Source of the DNA: Dioscorea cayenensis subsp. rotundata
Taxonomy: Eukaryota > Streptophyta > Magnoliopsida > Dioscoreales > Dioscoreaceae
Assembly (NCBI RefSeq): GCF_009730915.1
Contig: NC_052474.1
Span: forward strand, 6,111,501-6,175,500
Length of the DNA: 64,000 bases
Direction: 5' to 3'
In this document: positions 34,142-45,622 of the stretch, piece by piece
Layout: each line of letters begins with the position of its first letter
Position numbering within the stretch: the first letter of the stretch is position 1
Made by a program: the position numbers and the translations under genes
Notes under the pieces: model-generated
Told to the model about the DNA's origin: nothing
Seen by the model: the letters and a program-made list of their open reading frames with translations, nothing else
Databases searched by the model: none

Positions 34142-35444
34142 TCCATGATATCCCTTGTGTAGTAACGAGAACAAAATAGAAAATGTGAGACCATTTGTAA
34201 TTTCCTAAAACTTCAGTGACAAAAAAAATTCTATAAAAAGATATACATGAACTGCCATGCAAAATATTAGCAAATTTAAAACCAGGAGATTAAGAATGAG
34301 AAGGGAGGATAGGAGACGAAGAAGACGAATGGGCTGGACGTTGATGTGGCCACGAACGAGGGTGATGTGGTTTAAAAAGGGTGATGAGGATTATAATATT
34401 CTCACTGGCGCTTCCACTTAATCGGTCCGGCGGCCCCGTCAGAAAATTATCCCCGGAAATAAGCAGATACTCTCCCGTTGAAGCGAAATCAAATTATATA
34501 GTATTAAAAAATATACGAATTTAAGGTGGGTATCCCTTTTGATAGTTGGTTATAGTTTGGTGACCCCACAGGATATTTACCTCACCCCACAACTAGTTCA
34601 TAATTATTACCAAATAACAAATACAAAATAGATAAAAAAAAATTACTAAAAAATAAAGATAAAAATGAAATGAAATCAATTTTATAGTCACATGCATAGA
34701 ATTGTAATTGCCCACCAACGACAAGAAGCTCGAATGGCCCATTGAAGAAAGGACACTGTCACACTGGTCCTGGTGGGGAAGTGTTGATTATGATGTGCAT
34801 ATATATATATATATACATTTATTTATTTATTTATGATAAAATTGGGTGAAACAGTCATTTATTAGAATAAAATATATATACATTTATATAATTATTTAAT
34901 ACCAGATTATATGGCTTTCTAATGGATGCTAAGCTTTTAATAACTCACTATCAGATAGATTAAATATAATTTTATATTTTAAACTCCTGCTTAATCAATT
35001 ATAAATATTTTTTAATAAAATTTTAAAGTTTGACAAAGGTATCTTTGAGAAAAGATTAAATAACTCACTATCACGTGAATTTATACTAGCAAATTCATGC
35101 AAGAACACGTGGTCATATCTTAGTTCCCATGATCAAAGACAAATCATTGACTGACACGTGTTCGACTTAACAAATCTCTGTCTCACGCTCGGTATTCACA
35201 CCGGTTTCGGTGATCTCATTCAATTTTTTTCAATGTGAAGGCTGGATTACGGTAATAATATTTTAATAAATAAAAAAAAATTAGGTGTAATTTTGAAAAA
35301 TATAATTTTAATTTGCTATATATCAACACAAAGAAATTAGCTAATTTGCAAGTCAATTACTTTCTTTTGAGTACAAATCAACATTAATTGAAATTATTAT
35401 ACTCATATTCTTTGAATAATATCACCTTGTGCAATGAAATGTTC

Positions 35445-35448
<4 letters not shown>

Positions 35449-35511
<63 letters not shown>
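35449..35511. repeat. (AT)n microsatellite specific to copy B
   Basis: About 31 AT units replace the short CATATATAATTTCC present at the same position in copies A and C. Confidence 0.95.
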
Positions 35512-35515
<4 letters not shown>

Positions 35516-37074
35516 CCTCCAACTTGAAGGGTGTAGCCATAAAAAGAACTTCCATGATATCCCTTGTGTAGTAACGAGAACAAAATAGATATTGTGAGAC
35601 CAGTTGTAATTTCCTAAAACTTCAGTGATGTTTTCACAAAAAAAAAAAATCTATAAAAAAGATATACATGAACTGCCATGCAAAATATTAGCAAATTTAA
35701 AACCAGGAGATTAAGAATGAGAAGGGAAGATAGGAGACGAAGAAGACGAATGGGCTGGATGTTGATGTGGCCACGAACGAAGGTGATGTGGTTTAAAAAC
35801 GGTGATGAGGATTATAATATTCTCATTGGCGCTTCCATTTAATCGGTCCAGCGGCCACGTCAGAAAATTATCCCCGAAAATAAGCAGTTACTCTCCCGTT
35901 GAAGCGAAATCAAATTATATAGTATTCAAAAATATACGAATTTAAGGTGGGTATCCCTTTTGATAGTTGGCTATAGTTTGGTGACCCCACATGATATTTA
36001 CCTCACCCCACAACTAGTTCATAGTTATTACCAAATAACAAATACAAAATAGATAAAAAAATTACTAAAAAATAAAGATAAAAATGAAATGAAATCAATT
36101 TTATAGTCACATGCATAGAATTGTAATTGCCACCAACGACAAGAAGCTCGAATGGCCCATTGAAGAAAGGGACACTGTCAAACTGGTCCTGGTGGGGAAG
36201 TGTTGATTATGATGTGCATATATATATATATATATACATTTATTTATTTATGACAAAATTGGGTGAAAGAGTCATTTATCAGAATAAAATATATATATAT
36301 TTATATAATTATTTAATACCAGATTTTATGGCTTTCTAATAGATGCTAAGCTTTTAATAACTCACTATTAGATAGATTAAATATAATTTTATATTTTAAA
36401 CTCCTGCTTAATCAATTATAAATATTTTTTAATGAAATTTTAAAGTTTGACAAAGGTATCTTTGAGAAAAGACTAAATAACTCACTATTACATAAATTAA
36501 TGCTCGCAAATTCATGTAAGAACACATGGTCATATCTTAGTTCCCAGGATCACAAACAAATCATTGACTGACACGTGTTCGACTTAACAAATCTCTGTCT
36601 CATGCTCGGTATTCACACCGGTTTCGGTGATCTCATTCAATCAATGTGAAAAGTTCGAATTACTGGTAATAATATTTTTAATAAATATTAGGTGTAATTT
36701 TGAAAAATATAATTTTAATTTGCTATATATCAACACAAAGAAATTAGCTAATTTACAAGTCAATTACTTTCTTTTGAGTACAAATCAACATTAATTGAAA
36801 TTATTATACTCATATTCTTTGAATAATATCACCTTGTGCAATGAAATGTTCCCATATATAATTTCCTCTAACTTGAAGGGTGTAGCCATAAAAAGAACTT
36901 CCATGATATCCCTTGTGTAGTAACGAGAACAAAATAGAAAATGTGAGACCAGTTGTAATTTCCTAAAACTTCAGTGATGTTTTCACAAAAAAAAAAAAAT
37001 TCTATAAAAAGATATACAAGAACTGCCATGCAAAATAATAGCAAAATTAATCCCTTTTTTAGAAAAACAAAATC

Positions 37075-37576
37075 TAAATTTCACAGAGAGATGCCGCGCG
37101 TGCGTCGGGCGTGCTCGATCTCACACGTGACAAAGTTTTAAATTACCAAAATACCCCTCCACCTCTCTTTCTCTCTCTCGCTTTCGCCCTTAAATCCACA
37201 ACCTTGTTTCAAGCCTCCACCGCCGCAGCATCGACCTCGTGAGTTATTTCCTCATCTCTGATTCCATTTCATTGATATCGTTCTAGAAATGCTAGATCTG
37301 ACCCTTTTGTTCTTCCGTTTTATGCTTGATCTAGTGATGCATTGGTTTCCGTATTGATTCTTGACTTCAGTGGAGGGAATCAAGCTCGGCTTTTTATTGT
37401 TTCCTTCTCTTTTCCAGTAAAAAAGTTTTTCTTTTTTTTAATAATTTTTTTATCATTTCTATTTCTTTGTTTTGTAGTGTGGGTGTTCGATTAACTGCCA
37501 CATTGTGAGATTTTTGCATGGAAATGTTAATTATTTGAATAGGGATTTTGTGAATTGCTTCTTAAATTAAACCAAG

Positions 37577-37608
<32 letters not shown>

Positions 37609-38477
37609 TTTTGGTTAAATGTGATGCCTTTTGTGAGAAAGTTACTTATTTGCAAAGTTTTCATTCTTCTAGTTCAACAAGTGATTTTGAATTTTAAAAG
37701 TTTGTATGCTATCCTTCATACATTGAGATATTAGTTCCTTTTTCTCTTTACATTTTTTTATTCCTTTGGTGAATGATTAAATGTTTAGTTCCATTCTCAG
37801 TTACTTCTGGAATTAGACTTTTGTGTGGTTTCTTTCTTTTGTTAAAAGTAACATCTTTGAAGAAACAAGTTACTTCCTTGCAAGTTATCATGCTTCTGCT
37901 TCAATAAATTGTTAAAATTTTAATGTTAAATATGTATGCCAACTATGCTTCATGAGTTGATCAATTTGAATCCATTTTTAATATGTCCATTATTTGATTC
38001 AAGTTGACAAGTGTTTCAATACTTTCCTCATTTTCAATTCAGTATGTTCAGATTAAACTTTTTTCAGTTAAATGTGCCATCTTCAGTGAAAAAAATTACA
38101 ACCTTGCAATGGTTCATCTTTAAGAAAATAACTGCTGCCTTGCAAGTTATTGTGCTTCTGTTTCAATAAATTTTCCTTGAATTTTGAATATTAAATGTGT
38201 AATCAGTCCTGTGTGGATTGTGGTAGTTTTCCCATTGCACAGATCATAATTTGTTCTTAGTTGTTTGTGTAGGAATTTACCAATTACTTCTTCAATTAGA
38301 CAATTCAATTGTACTTTGTTAAATATGACATCTTTAAATCGAAAAACGACTAGCTTTTACTAACTCACAATTTTTAGTGCTTCTGCCTCAACAAATTCCT
38401 CTTCAATTTAAATTTCGTTTATCTGAAATCTATCAGTTCACCAATGCGAGTTTTTTTTCCTGCAGTATTAGAATTCA
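37075..38477 (+). promoter_or_regulatory. promoter-proximal region, 5' UTR and leader intron of RHM
   Basis: A GC-richer stretch from 37090 includes ACACGTGA (ACGT core, G-box-like) at about 37121. It is followed by a CTCTCT tract (37161-37183) typical of plant 5' UTRs. A leader exon ends at CCTC|GTGAGT (37238), and a long leader intron of 1227 bases runs to TTTCCTGCAG (38465). A 12-base second leader exon then reaches the ATG at 38478. The intron carries a TTTA run (37580-37611). Long leader introns often raise expression in plants; that is inference here. Confidence 0.65.
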
Positions 38478-40578
38478 ATGACAACCTATAAGCCAAAGAA
38501 CATTCTTATTACCGGTGCGGCTGGCTTCATTGCTAGCCATGTCGCCAACCGCCTCATCCGTAACTATCCTGAATACAAGGTTGTGGTTCTCGACAAGCTA
38601 GACTACTGCTCCAATCTGAAGAACCTGAATCCCTCTCGTTCCTCCCCTAACTTTAAGTTTGTCAAGGGAGACATCGGCAGTGCTGATCTTGTTAACTACA
38701 TTCTAATCACTGAATCCATTGATACAATCATGCACTTTGCAGCGCAGACCCATGTTGATAATTCCTTTGGCAATTCATTTGAGTTTACCAAGAACAACAT
38801 CTATGGAACCCATGTTCTGCTAGAGGCTTGCAAGGTGACTGGCCAGATCAGAAGGTTTATTCATGTCAGTACTGATGAGGTGTATGGAGAGACTGATGAA
38901 GATGCTGTGGTTGGTAACCATGAGGCATCTCAGCTCCTCCCAACAAACCCATACTCTGCCACTAAAGCGGGCGCTGAAATGCTTGTCATGGCTTATGGCA
39001 GGTCATACGGCCTCCCTGTCATAACAACGCGAGGGAACAATGTCTATGGGCCGAACCAGTTCCCTGAGAAGCTTATTCCCAAATTTATCCTCTTGGCTAT
39101 GAAAGGACAGCCCCTTCCCATCCACGGTGATGGGTCTAATGTGAGAAGCTACCTTTACTGTGAGGATGTAGCCGAGGCTTTTGAGGTTGTGCTTCACAAA
39201 GGTGAAATTGGGCATGTTTATAATATAGGGACAAAGAAAGAGAGGAGGGTGATTGATGTCGCGAAGGATATATGCAAGCTTTTCTCATTGGATCCAGAAA
39301 ACGCTATCAAGTTTGTCGAGAACAGACCGTTCAATGATCAGCGATATTTTTTGGATGATCAAAAGCTTAAGAATTTGGATTGGTCTGAGCGAACCACGTG
39401 GGAGGAAGGGTTGAGAAAGACAATGGAATGGTATACCAGCAATCCTACTTGGTGGGGAGATGTCTCTGGAGCACTTGTGCCTCATCCGCGGATGCTAATG
39501 ATGCCTGGGGTTGAAAGGCAACCTGATTGTTCTGAAGAAATCAAGAACACGGAGTCAGAAAGCAGCCCGGGTCAGAACAAGATGAATGTTCCGGCTTCAA
39601 GGGGGGCAGCTGCTTCTCCTAAGAAGTCTTCTTTTAAGTTTTTGATTTACGGGAGGACTGGATGGATTGGGGGCCTTCTTGGGAAGATATGTGAGAAGCA
39701 AGGGATCCCATATGAGTATGGGAGGGGGCGGTTGGAGGACCGGTCTCAGCTGATCTTGGATATTCAGAATGTGAAGCCAACCCATGTGTTCAATGCTGCC
39801 GGAGTTACTGGCAGGCCTAATGTTGACTGGTGTGAATCTCACAAGCCTGAGACGATTCGCACCAATGTCGTTGGCACGTTGACTCTGGCAGATGTATGCA
39901 GGGAGCATGGCTTGTTAATGATGAACTATGCTACTGGCTGTATATTTGAATATGATGCTGGCCACCCTGAAGGTTCTGGTATTGGTTTCAAGGAGGAAGA
40001 CAAACCAAATTTCACCGGTTCATTCTACTCAAAGACAAAAGCTATGGTAAGTTCATCTTGTCTATTCAATTTGGTTTTTAGATCCTCAAAGCTAATTGAA
40101 ATGTTCCATTCAATGCTCAATGCAGGTTGAAGAGCTTATGAAAGAATTTGAAAATGTGTGCACTCTCAGAGTCCGCATGCCAATATCTTCCGACCTTAGC
40201 AATCCTCGCAACTTCATCACTAAGATTTCTCGTTACAACAAAGTTGTTAACATTCCAAACAGCATGACAATCTTAGATGAGCTTCTGCCCTTATCAGTTG
40301 AGATGGCGAAAAGGAACTGCAGGGGCATATGGAACTTCACCAACCCTGGTGTTGTAAGCCACAATGAGATCTTGGAGATGTATAAGAAATACATTGACCC
40401 CGGCTTTGAGTGGGCTAACTTTACACTTGAAGAACAGGCTAAAGTCATCGTTGCAGCTCGAAGCAACAACGAGATGGATGCATCAAAGTTGAAAATGGAG
40501 TTCCCGGAGTTGCTATCAATCAAGGATTCACTGATCAAGTATGTCTTTGAACCTAACAAAAAGGTTTTCGCTGAATAA
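38478..40578 (+). CDS. RHM: trifunctional UDP-L-rhamnose synthase (RHM)
   Basis: Two exons, 38478-40046 and 40126-40578 (intron GTAAGT...TGCAG), encode 673 residues, close to the roughly 670 of Arabidopsis RHM1-3. The enzyme converts UDP-glucose to UDP-L-rhamnose in the cytosol for pectin (rhamnogalacturonan) and flavonol glycosides. The N-terminal domain (about 1-340) is the UDP-glucose 4,6-dehydratase. It has the NAD-binding GAAGFIA at 13-19, STDEVYG at 131-137 and catalytic YSATK at 159-163. A variable Ser/Lys-rich linker covers about 345-384. The C-terminal domain is the 3,5-epimerase/4-keto-reductase, with the NADPH motif GRTGWIG at 392-398 and YSKTK at 517-521. All key motifs are present and the frame is intact. 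The ATG is the first in the leader and gives the usual MxxYxPKNILITGAAGFIASH start. The gene is placed 4.8 kb from a GAUT gene in the same orientation. Confidence 0.97.
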
Positions 40579-42746
40579 AACTACAACCAACTGCATGGAA
40601 GTTTGGTAGTTGTTGCATGGGATTTCTATTATTATGATTTACGCTTCTGTGCACTTATTATTATTTGCTATATCTAGTCCTAGATAAGATTTTCATTGCT
40701 AGTGCTAATGTGCTCATCTATGTTCATGTGACTATGGTTGAAGCTACTGCTTCTTGACGTGGTTGCATTGTAATTTTGGATTCTAGTAATGGAGCTATGT
40801 TATCGATCAAACTTTGCCTTTTATTGTCTGTTTGTTACTGACTTACCGCTTCTTAACATCCTTTGGTTGAATCAAAGCAATGTACAGATCATGCTAGACT
40901 TTTGAAACTGATGGTATTGTGAATAACAAGGCAAAATTAATGTAAACTCAAAAATATCAGGGAAGTATATATCTAGTTATTTGATAATACAGGGAGGAAA
41001 TCTGTTACTAATTCATGCAAGCTTTCATGTAGTCATAGAGCAATTAAGTTGGAAATAGTGAGTGAAACTCAATACTACAAATGTCAGTCCTAAATTGGTG
41101 CAGCTTTCAAATTTATGTATAAATTGACCACATTTAAGCAAGAATTCATTTGTCATTTAAAGCTGTGACAATGTATATATATATATGTATGTATATATTC
41201 ATTTTTCTCATGCCATCTTGTTAACATAAAAACCATCACATGATGGTGTTTGTTTTGTGAATTTTGTTTGAGATTTGATTCTCATCCTCTCTTGTGTCCA
41301 TGGACAATTAATTAATAGACCTACATTAAACAAATAATGAAAGAAAAAATATATAGAGATGACTTGTTAGTTTTAAGCTTTGAATTTGTTGTGGAAGGGT
41401 GTTTGGTCAAGCAGCGCTGGTTACGAGACTTTCATTGTTTAAGTTCGAAAAGCACATAATATAATGGTGCCAAAAAAAATTTTAATTATAGGTGCGAACT
41501 TGTAACCCAATTTTTGTATTGCCCGGATGAAAGTGTACATATGGATTTTTATGGCCTCTTATACACAAACCCCTAATTGTATATACACAAATTGTATTTG
41601 TTAAAAATAAAAAATAAAAAAATAAAGCTTCGAATTTGTTTTAGTATTTTACGTCTTTCATCACTCTTCCGTAAAAAAAAAATTATTAATTCAAGTAACA
41701 ATGTATCATCTCGGACCATTTCAACTTATTTTCTTCCTCACATTTTAAAGTTTACAGTATTTTATATTCAATTACAAAACCTAACACAAAAGCTTTGTAA
41801 ACTTTAAATCTGAGCAAATTTTGTTCAAACTCCTCCATTAATAATAGGTTCTAATTATTAAAAAAAAATCATAGGTTCTAAAACTAGCTATGCTAAACAA
41901 TTCCCAACCCCTCAACAATCATTAATTTACTCAGAAACTTTGTGTCATATAAAAAATGATTTTGACACAATATATATATATAGATATAGATATGAAAGAG
42001 CAAAGTAGATATTGCACTATTAATTAAATATTATCCAAACATAATTAACAGTGTACTAATCACATTCCTTCTCCATATAAGATATATATAAATTGTTATA
42101 TGCTGACATGTCAAATTATGATTGGGTGAAAATGAGAATTGGAGTGGGTTGATGGAGTGGATAAAGCATGAATGAAAAAGAGGGTTGAACAACTAAAGGC
42201 ATGACTTATGAAAGCTGCTTGTCGCTCCCTTTCATACCATATCCTTTTCTCAAATAAAAAAAAATAAAAAATTTAAAAAACAAACCAACAAAATAAATAT
42301 ATATATATATATATGATATATTAATGAGCTAGCACTGATGAACCATGTCGTGGCCTCTTACGTTTCCTTTCTTTTTAATTTTTTAATACAAAAATATCTG
42401 TAAAGCTTTTTCCTAAAATTACTTGTCTTGGTTTAATCTTGGTAAATCAATTGATACTCCATTATGTAAATTAAACAATGATACTAGATTGTTAATGGGC
42501 ATCTATAAAAGCATATATGCAGTATTGTTTCATCTGTATTTGCAGATTTTTCAGAAATTTTTTATATTTTATTTTCATCAAATAAATATATTACTGAATA
42601 CGTGTTTATTATGTTTTTCCATGTAATTACTTGAAGATCATCTATAATTAATTTAATATTATGTTATGTTTTCTAAATTTATTTTGGTGTACCAATTTTT
42701 CTCACACTAAAATTTCATTTAAAAATATGATATACAAAAGGAAGTA

Positions 42747-42813
<67 letters not shown>

Positions 42814-43266
42814 TTTTGCAACAATTTGGTATGAAACAAGAAATTCTCTAAAAACTAGCTTTTACAAAATTGAATTAAAATTACATGTCTACATGGAATA
42901 CTTTGCCATTGCTAAAGTATAAGCTTAAATAAACATTAGCTTTTTAAATAAAAAAAACTATTTAATTGAATTCTCGTAAAGATATATTTTATTTTATTTT
43001 TATTTAATTTTTAATTGCACAATGCAATTAGATTTAAGAATATTTAATAATTAATATAATGAATATAATACTTAATTTGACATAACTTAATATATTTCTC
43101 AAAAGAATTTCTTCTATAGATTTATAAAAAAATAATCCACAACCATCATGATACGTGACTAAGAAAAAAAAATCAACATGGTGATTGGTGAATTTTAAAA
43201 AAAACTAGAATTATTTGAGAATAAATTTCTAAATTTTTTAAAACATCATCTTTAAAAAACAACCTT
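40579..43266. other. intergenic DNA between RHM and a hAT element
   Basis: The first few hundred bases are RHM 3' UTR-like. No gene or clear transposon was seen. AT microsatellites lie at 42299-42314 and 42748-42808. Confidence 0.6.
42748..42808. repeat. (AT)n dinucleotide microsatellite
   Basis: About 30 AT units in AT-rich intergenic DNA. Confidence 0.95.
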
Positions 43267-43274
43267 GTTTTTAT

Positions 43275-44224
43275 CAAGGTTGTCAGACCCGGCCCGGGCA
43301 TTGACCCGGTTAAGACCAAGGGTCAGGGGTCAATGGGTTCGACCGGGTCGAACCGGGGTCAATAATAAAATATAAAAAAAAATACTATAATAATTAATAA
43401 TGAACAAATATAATATTAAAACTATAATTATAATATAAAAAATTACTCAGATTTGATATTTAAATTGATAAATGACCTTATATGCACTAGTGTTTTCTAA
43501 TTATGTCATTTATTTTTAATTTTTTTTAAACATTTACAAATTTAATATATTAATATATAATTATTGAACTTCTCTTGGTATTTTTTATTTATTTGTTTGT
43601 TTATTGGTTGATTTTGTCAGAATAGATAAGAAATTTAATTTACTAATTCTTATTTTTTATATGGATGATACATTTTATCAATAAATTATGTAACTTACCC
43701 AATTTCAATTCAGATTTTGTTTTGTTTTAAATTTTCTTATATTTTTTATTTAGTTAGAATATTTTATTTTTATATTTTATGATAAAATTACACTCATTTA
43801 TTGTTTTATTTTTTTAATAAATTAAATTTTAGAAAGTATTTAGTATTTACATAACATATTAATAAATTTATTTTTAAATGCTAATTTTTTTGTTGGTATG
43901 TTTATGATATATATATATATTGTAATTCCATTTATTGATTATAAATTAAAAAATAATATTAATAAATATACATGATTTTGTAGTTTTTAATGAGAAAATA
44001 ATAATAAATTATTAAATATTGTAAAAAAAACTCTAATATTGTGACCTGATTGACCCGGCCGGGTGAACCAGTTCCCGGTTGAACCGCCCGGGTCACCGGG
44101 TTAACATCGGATTTTTCCATACATGTTTCAATGGGGTATACTCGGGCCGACCACATGGCCGGTTCCCGGGTTTTCCCGGTTTTCCTGTTGAACCGGCCGG
44201 GCCGGTCCGGGTCTGACAACATTG
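43275..44224. mobile_element. non-autonomous hAT-type element, 950 bp, with GC-rich ends
   Basis: It is flanked by the 8-bp direct repeat GTTTTTAT (43267-43274 and 44225-44232). Terminal inverted repeats are CAAGGTTGTCAGACCCGG on the left and, inverted, CAATGTTGTCAGACCCGG on the right. Both ends (about 100-180 bases) are dense in CCGG, CCCGG and GGGTC words, while the centre (about 43365-44035) is very AT-rich. The only longer frame (43959-44222, minus) is an artefact of the GC-rich end. No transposase is present. Confidence 0.88.
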
Positions 44225-44309
44225 GTTTTTATCTAAATAATATTTTAGATTTTTTTTAAGTTTCATTCTTTCTCATGTTAACATAAGTGATGCTATTTTT
44301 ACTAAAAAA

Positions 44310-44800
44310 ATTTATTAGATAGATTTTCTGAATGACGTGGATAATCAACTTGTCATCCACATCCTCATTCATTTCATTATTTTTTAATATATAAACTTCA
44401 ATTTTAAACCTTAGAAATCCTTAAATTCTTAAAATTTTTAAAAAAGAATTATAAAACTATATTTAAAATCTTAAACCCAAATACTACAAAATCTATACCA
44501 TAAAAATCTATAAACTTAAATCCTAAATAATAAATACTAAACCCTAAATCCTATGCCTTAAACTCTAAATTGGAAATCACAAAATCCTACGAAATTAGGG
44601 GTTTGTGATTTCTAATTTAGTTTGTAGGACGGAGGTTTTTGGTTTATCATTTATAAGTTTAATTTTCACGATTAAATGTTTAAATTTAAGACTTAGATAA
44701 TAAGTATAAATTAATTTTTTTTAAAAAAATATATAAAAAAAAATGATGTGATGCTGATATGGATGCCAACTCACTTCGGAAAACCTATCTAACATTACTC
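44310..44800. mobile_element. candidate MITE with inverted termini
   Basis: The left sequence TTAGATAGATTTTCTGAATG (44313-44334) is matched by TTAGATAGGTTTTCCGAAGT read inverted from about 44768-44791. Around the middle, TGGAAATCACAAA...TTTGTGATTTCTAATTTAG (44570-44625) forms a short hairpin. No convincing target duplication was identified, so the ends and class are uncertain. Confidence 0.5.
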
Positions 44801-45236
44801 TAACATTATTTCTAATAAAAATCCTTTTTTGTTTTTTTTGTTTTTTTTTAATAATACTAACCGTCCAGACTCCAGAACCATTTTGGGGTTATTATTTAGG
44901 TAAGATCTAACCAGGTAGTAAATGGACTAATAAAACGTACTCAAGAACGTACCCAAATAAATGGAAACCGCTTCTTTACCATATGATGTCCTTTAAATAA
45001 GGTTCCTTTTTCATGTCCCTATAAACCACTCCGCAATCAATGAGCGCAATAATTAGTTGGACCTTTTTGAGTCTCGCCTAATCACATATACACCCCTGTC
45101 CCTTTCACTATTTGTCGGTGGTTGCCTCCGTAATTCCTCCCAATATCCAGGGCTAATCCCGTAATTTTACACTCACTCCCTCCCTCCTCATACTACTAAT
45201 TCCACACCACCACCACTGTTCTCATTCCCTCGTCTT

Positions 45237-45240
<4 letters not shown>

Positions 45241-45275
<35 letters not shown>

Positions 45276-45395
45276 GCGAAACGAAAAGCATAGATTTGGA
45301 GGAATTGGATCGAAAACAAGGGTTAGGGTTTGGGGGGAGCGTACCAGGAATGGTGGGGAGGAAGAAGAGGCGGAAATCGGTGGATCGAGCGTGAG
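45241..45395 (+). promoter_or_regulatory. 5' leader of the GAUT gene with a TC microsatellite
   Basis: A (TC)n run at 45240-45272, then CGAAACGAAAAGC, precede an in-frame Met at 45330 that would extend the protein by 22 residues. I prefer the Met at 45396 because the family starts with a short M-x-L-x-x-x leader before the basic segment. A second (CT)n run lies inside the first intron (45578-45620). Confidence 0.5.
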
Positions 45396-45573
45396 ATGCA
45401 TCTCTGCTTCACGGCGGAGGTGATGAAGCCGAAGGATCGAACGACTGCGAGGCGATACTCTTACCGCTCGGTGCTTCCGACGGTGCTTGTCGCTGGCGTT
45501 CTCCTCCCTTTCTTCTTCATTCGAGCCGCCTTCCTCGCCCTCGATGCCGGCGCTTCCTTCTGCCCCTCCATTG

Positions 45574-45622
<49 letters not shown>

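Larger units (their letters stand above)
32477..37045. repeat. tandem triplication of about 1.4 kb (Pack-MULE right half plus flank)
   Basis: Copy A is 32477-34276, copy B 34277-35696, copy C 35697 to about 37045. Each begins at AAAACCAGGAGATTAAGAAT inside the Pack-MULE, runs through the MULE right end and ACAACTAGT, and continues through unique AT-rich DNA (CACGTGTTCGACTTAACAAA, CTTGAAGGGTGTAGCCATAA) to about GCCATGCAAAATA. Junctions A/B and B/C are AGCAAATTTAAAACCAGGAG. Copy A is longer because of a 430-base insertion at 33712. Copies B and C share several changes against A, such as GGGCTGGA versus GGGTTAGA. Confidence 0.9.

Noticed and set aside
35388-35588. Poly Tyr-Ile frame
   Set aside because: Encoded by the AT microsatellite of copy B.
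39597-39908. Minus-strand frames inside RHM
   Set aside because: Antisense shadows of a well-supported gene.
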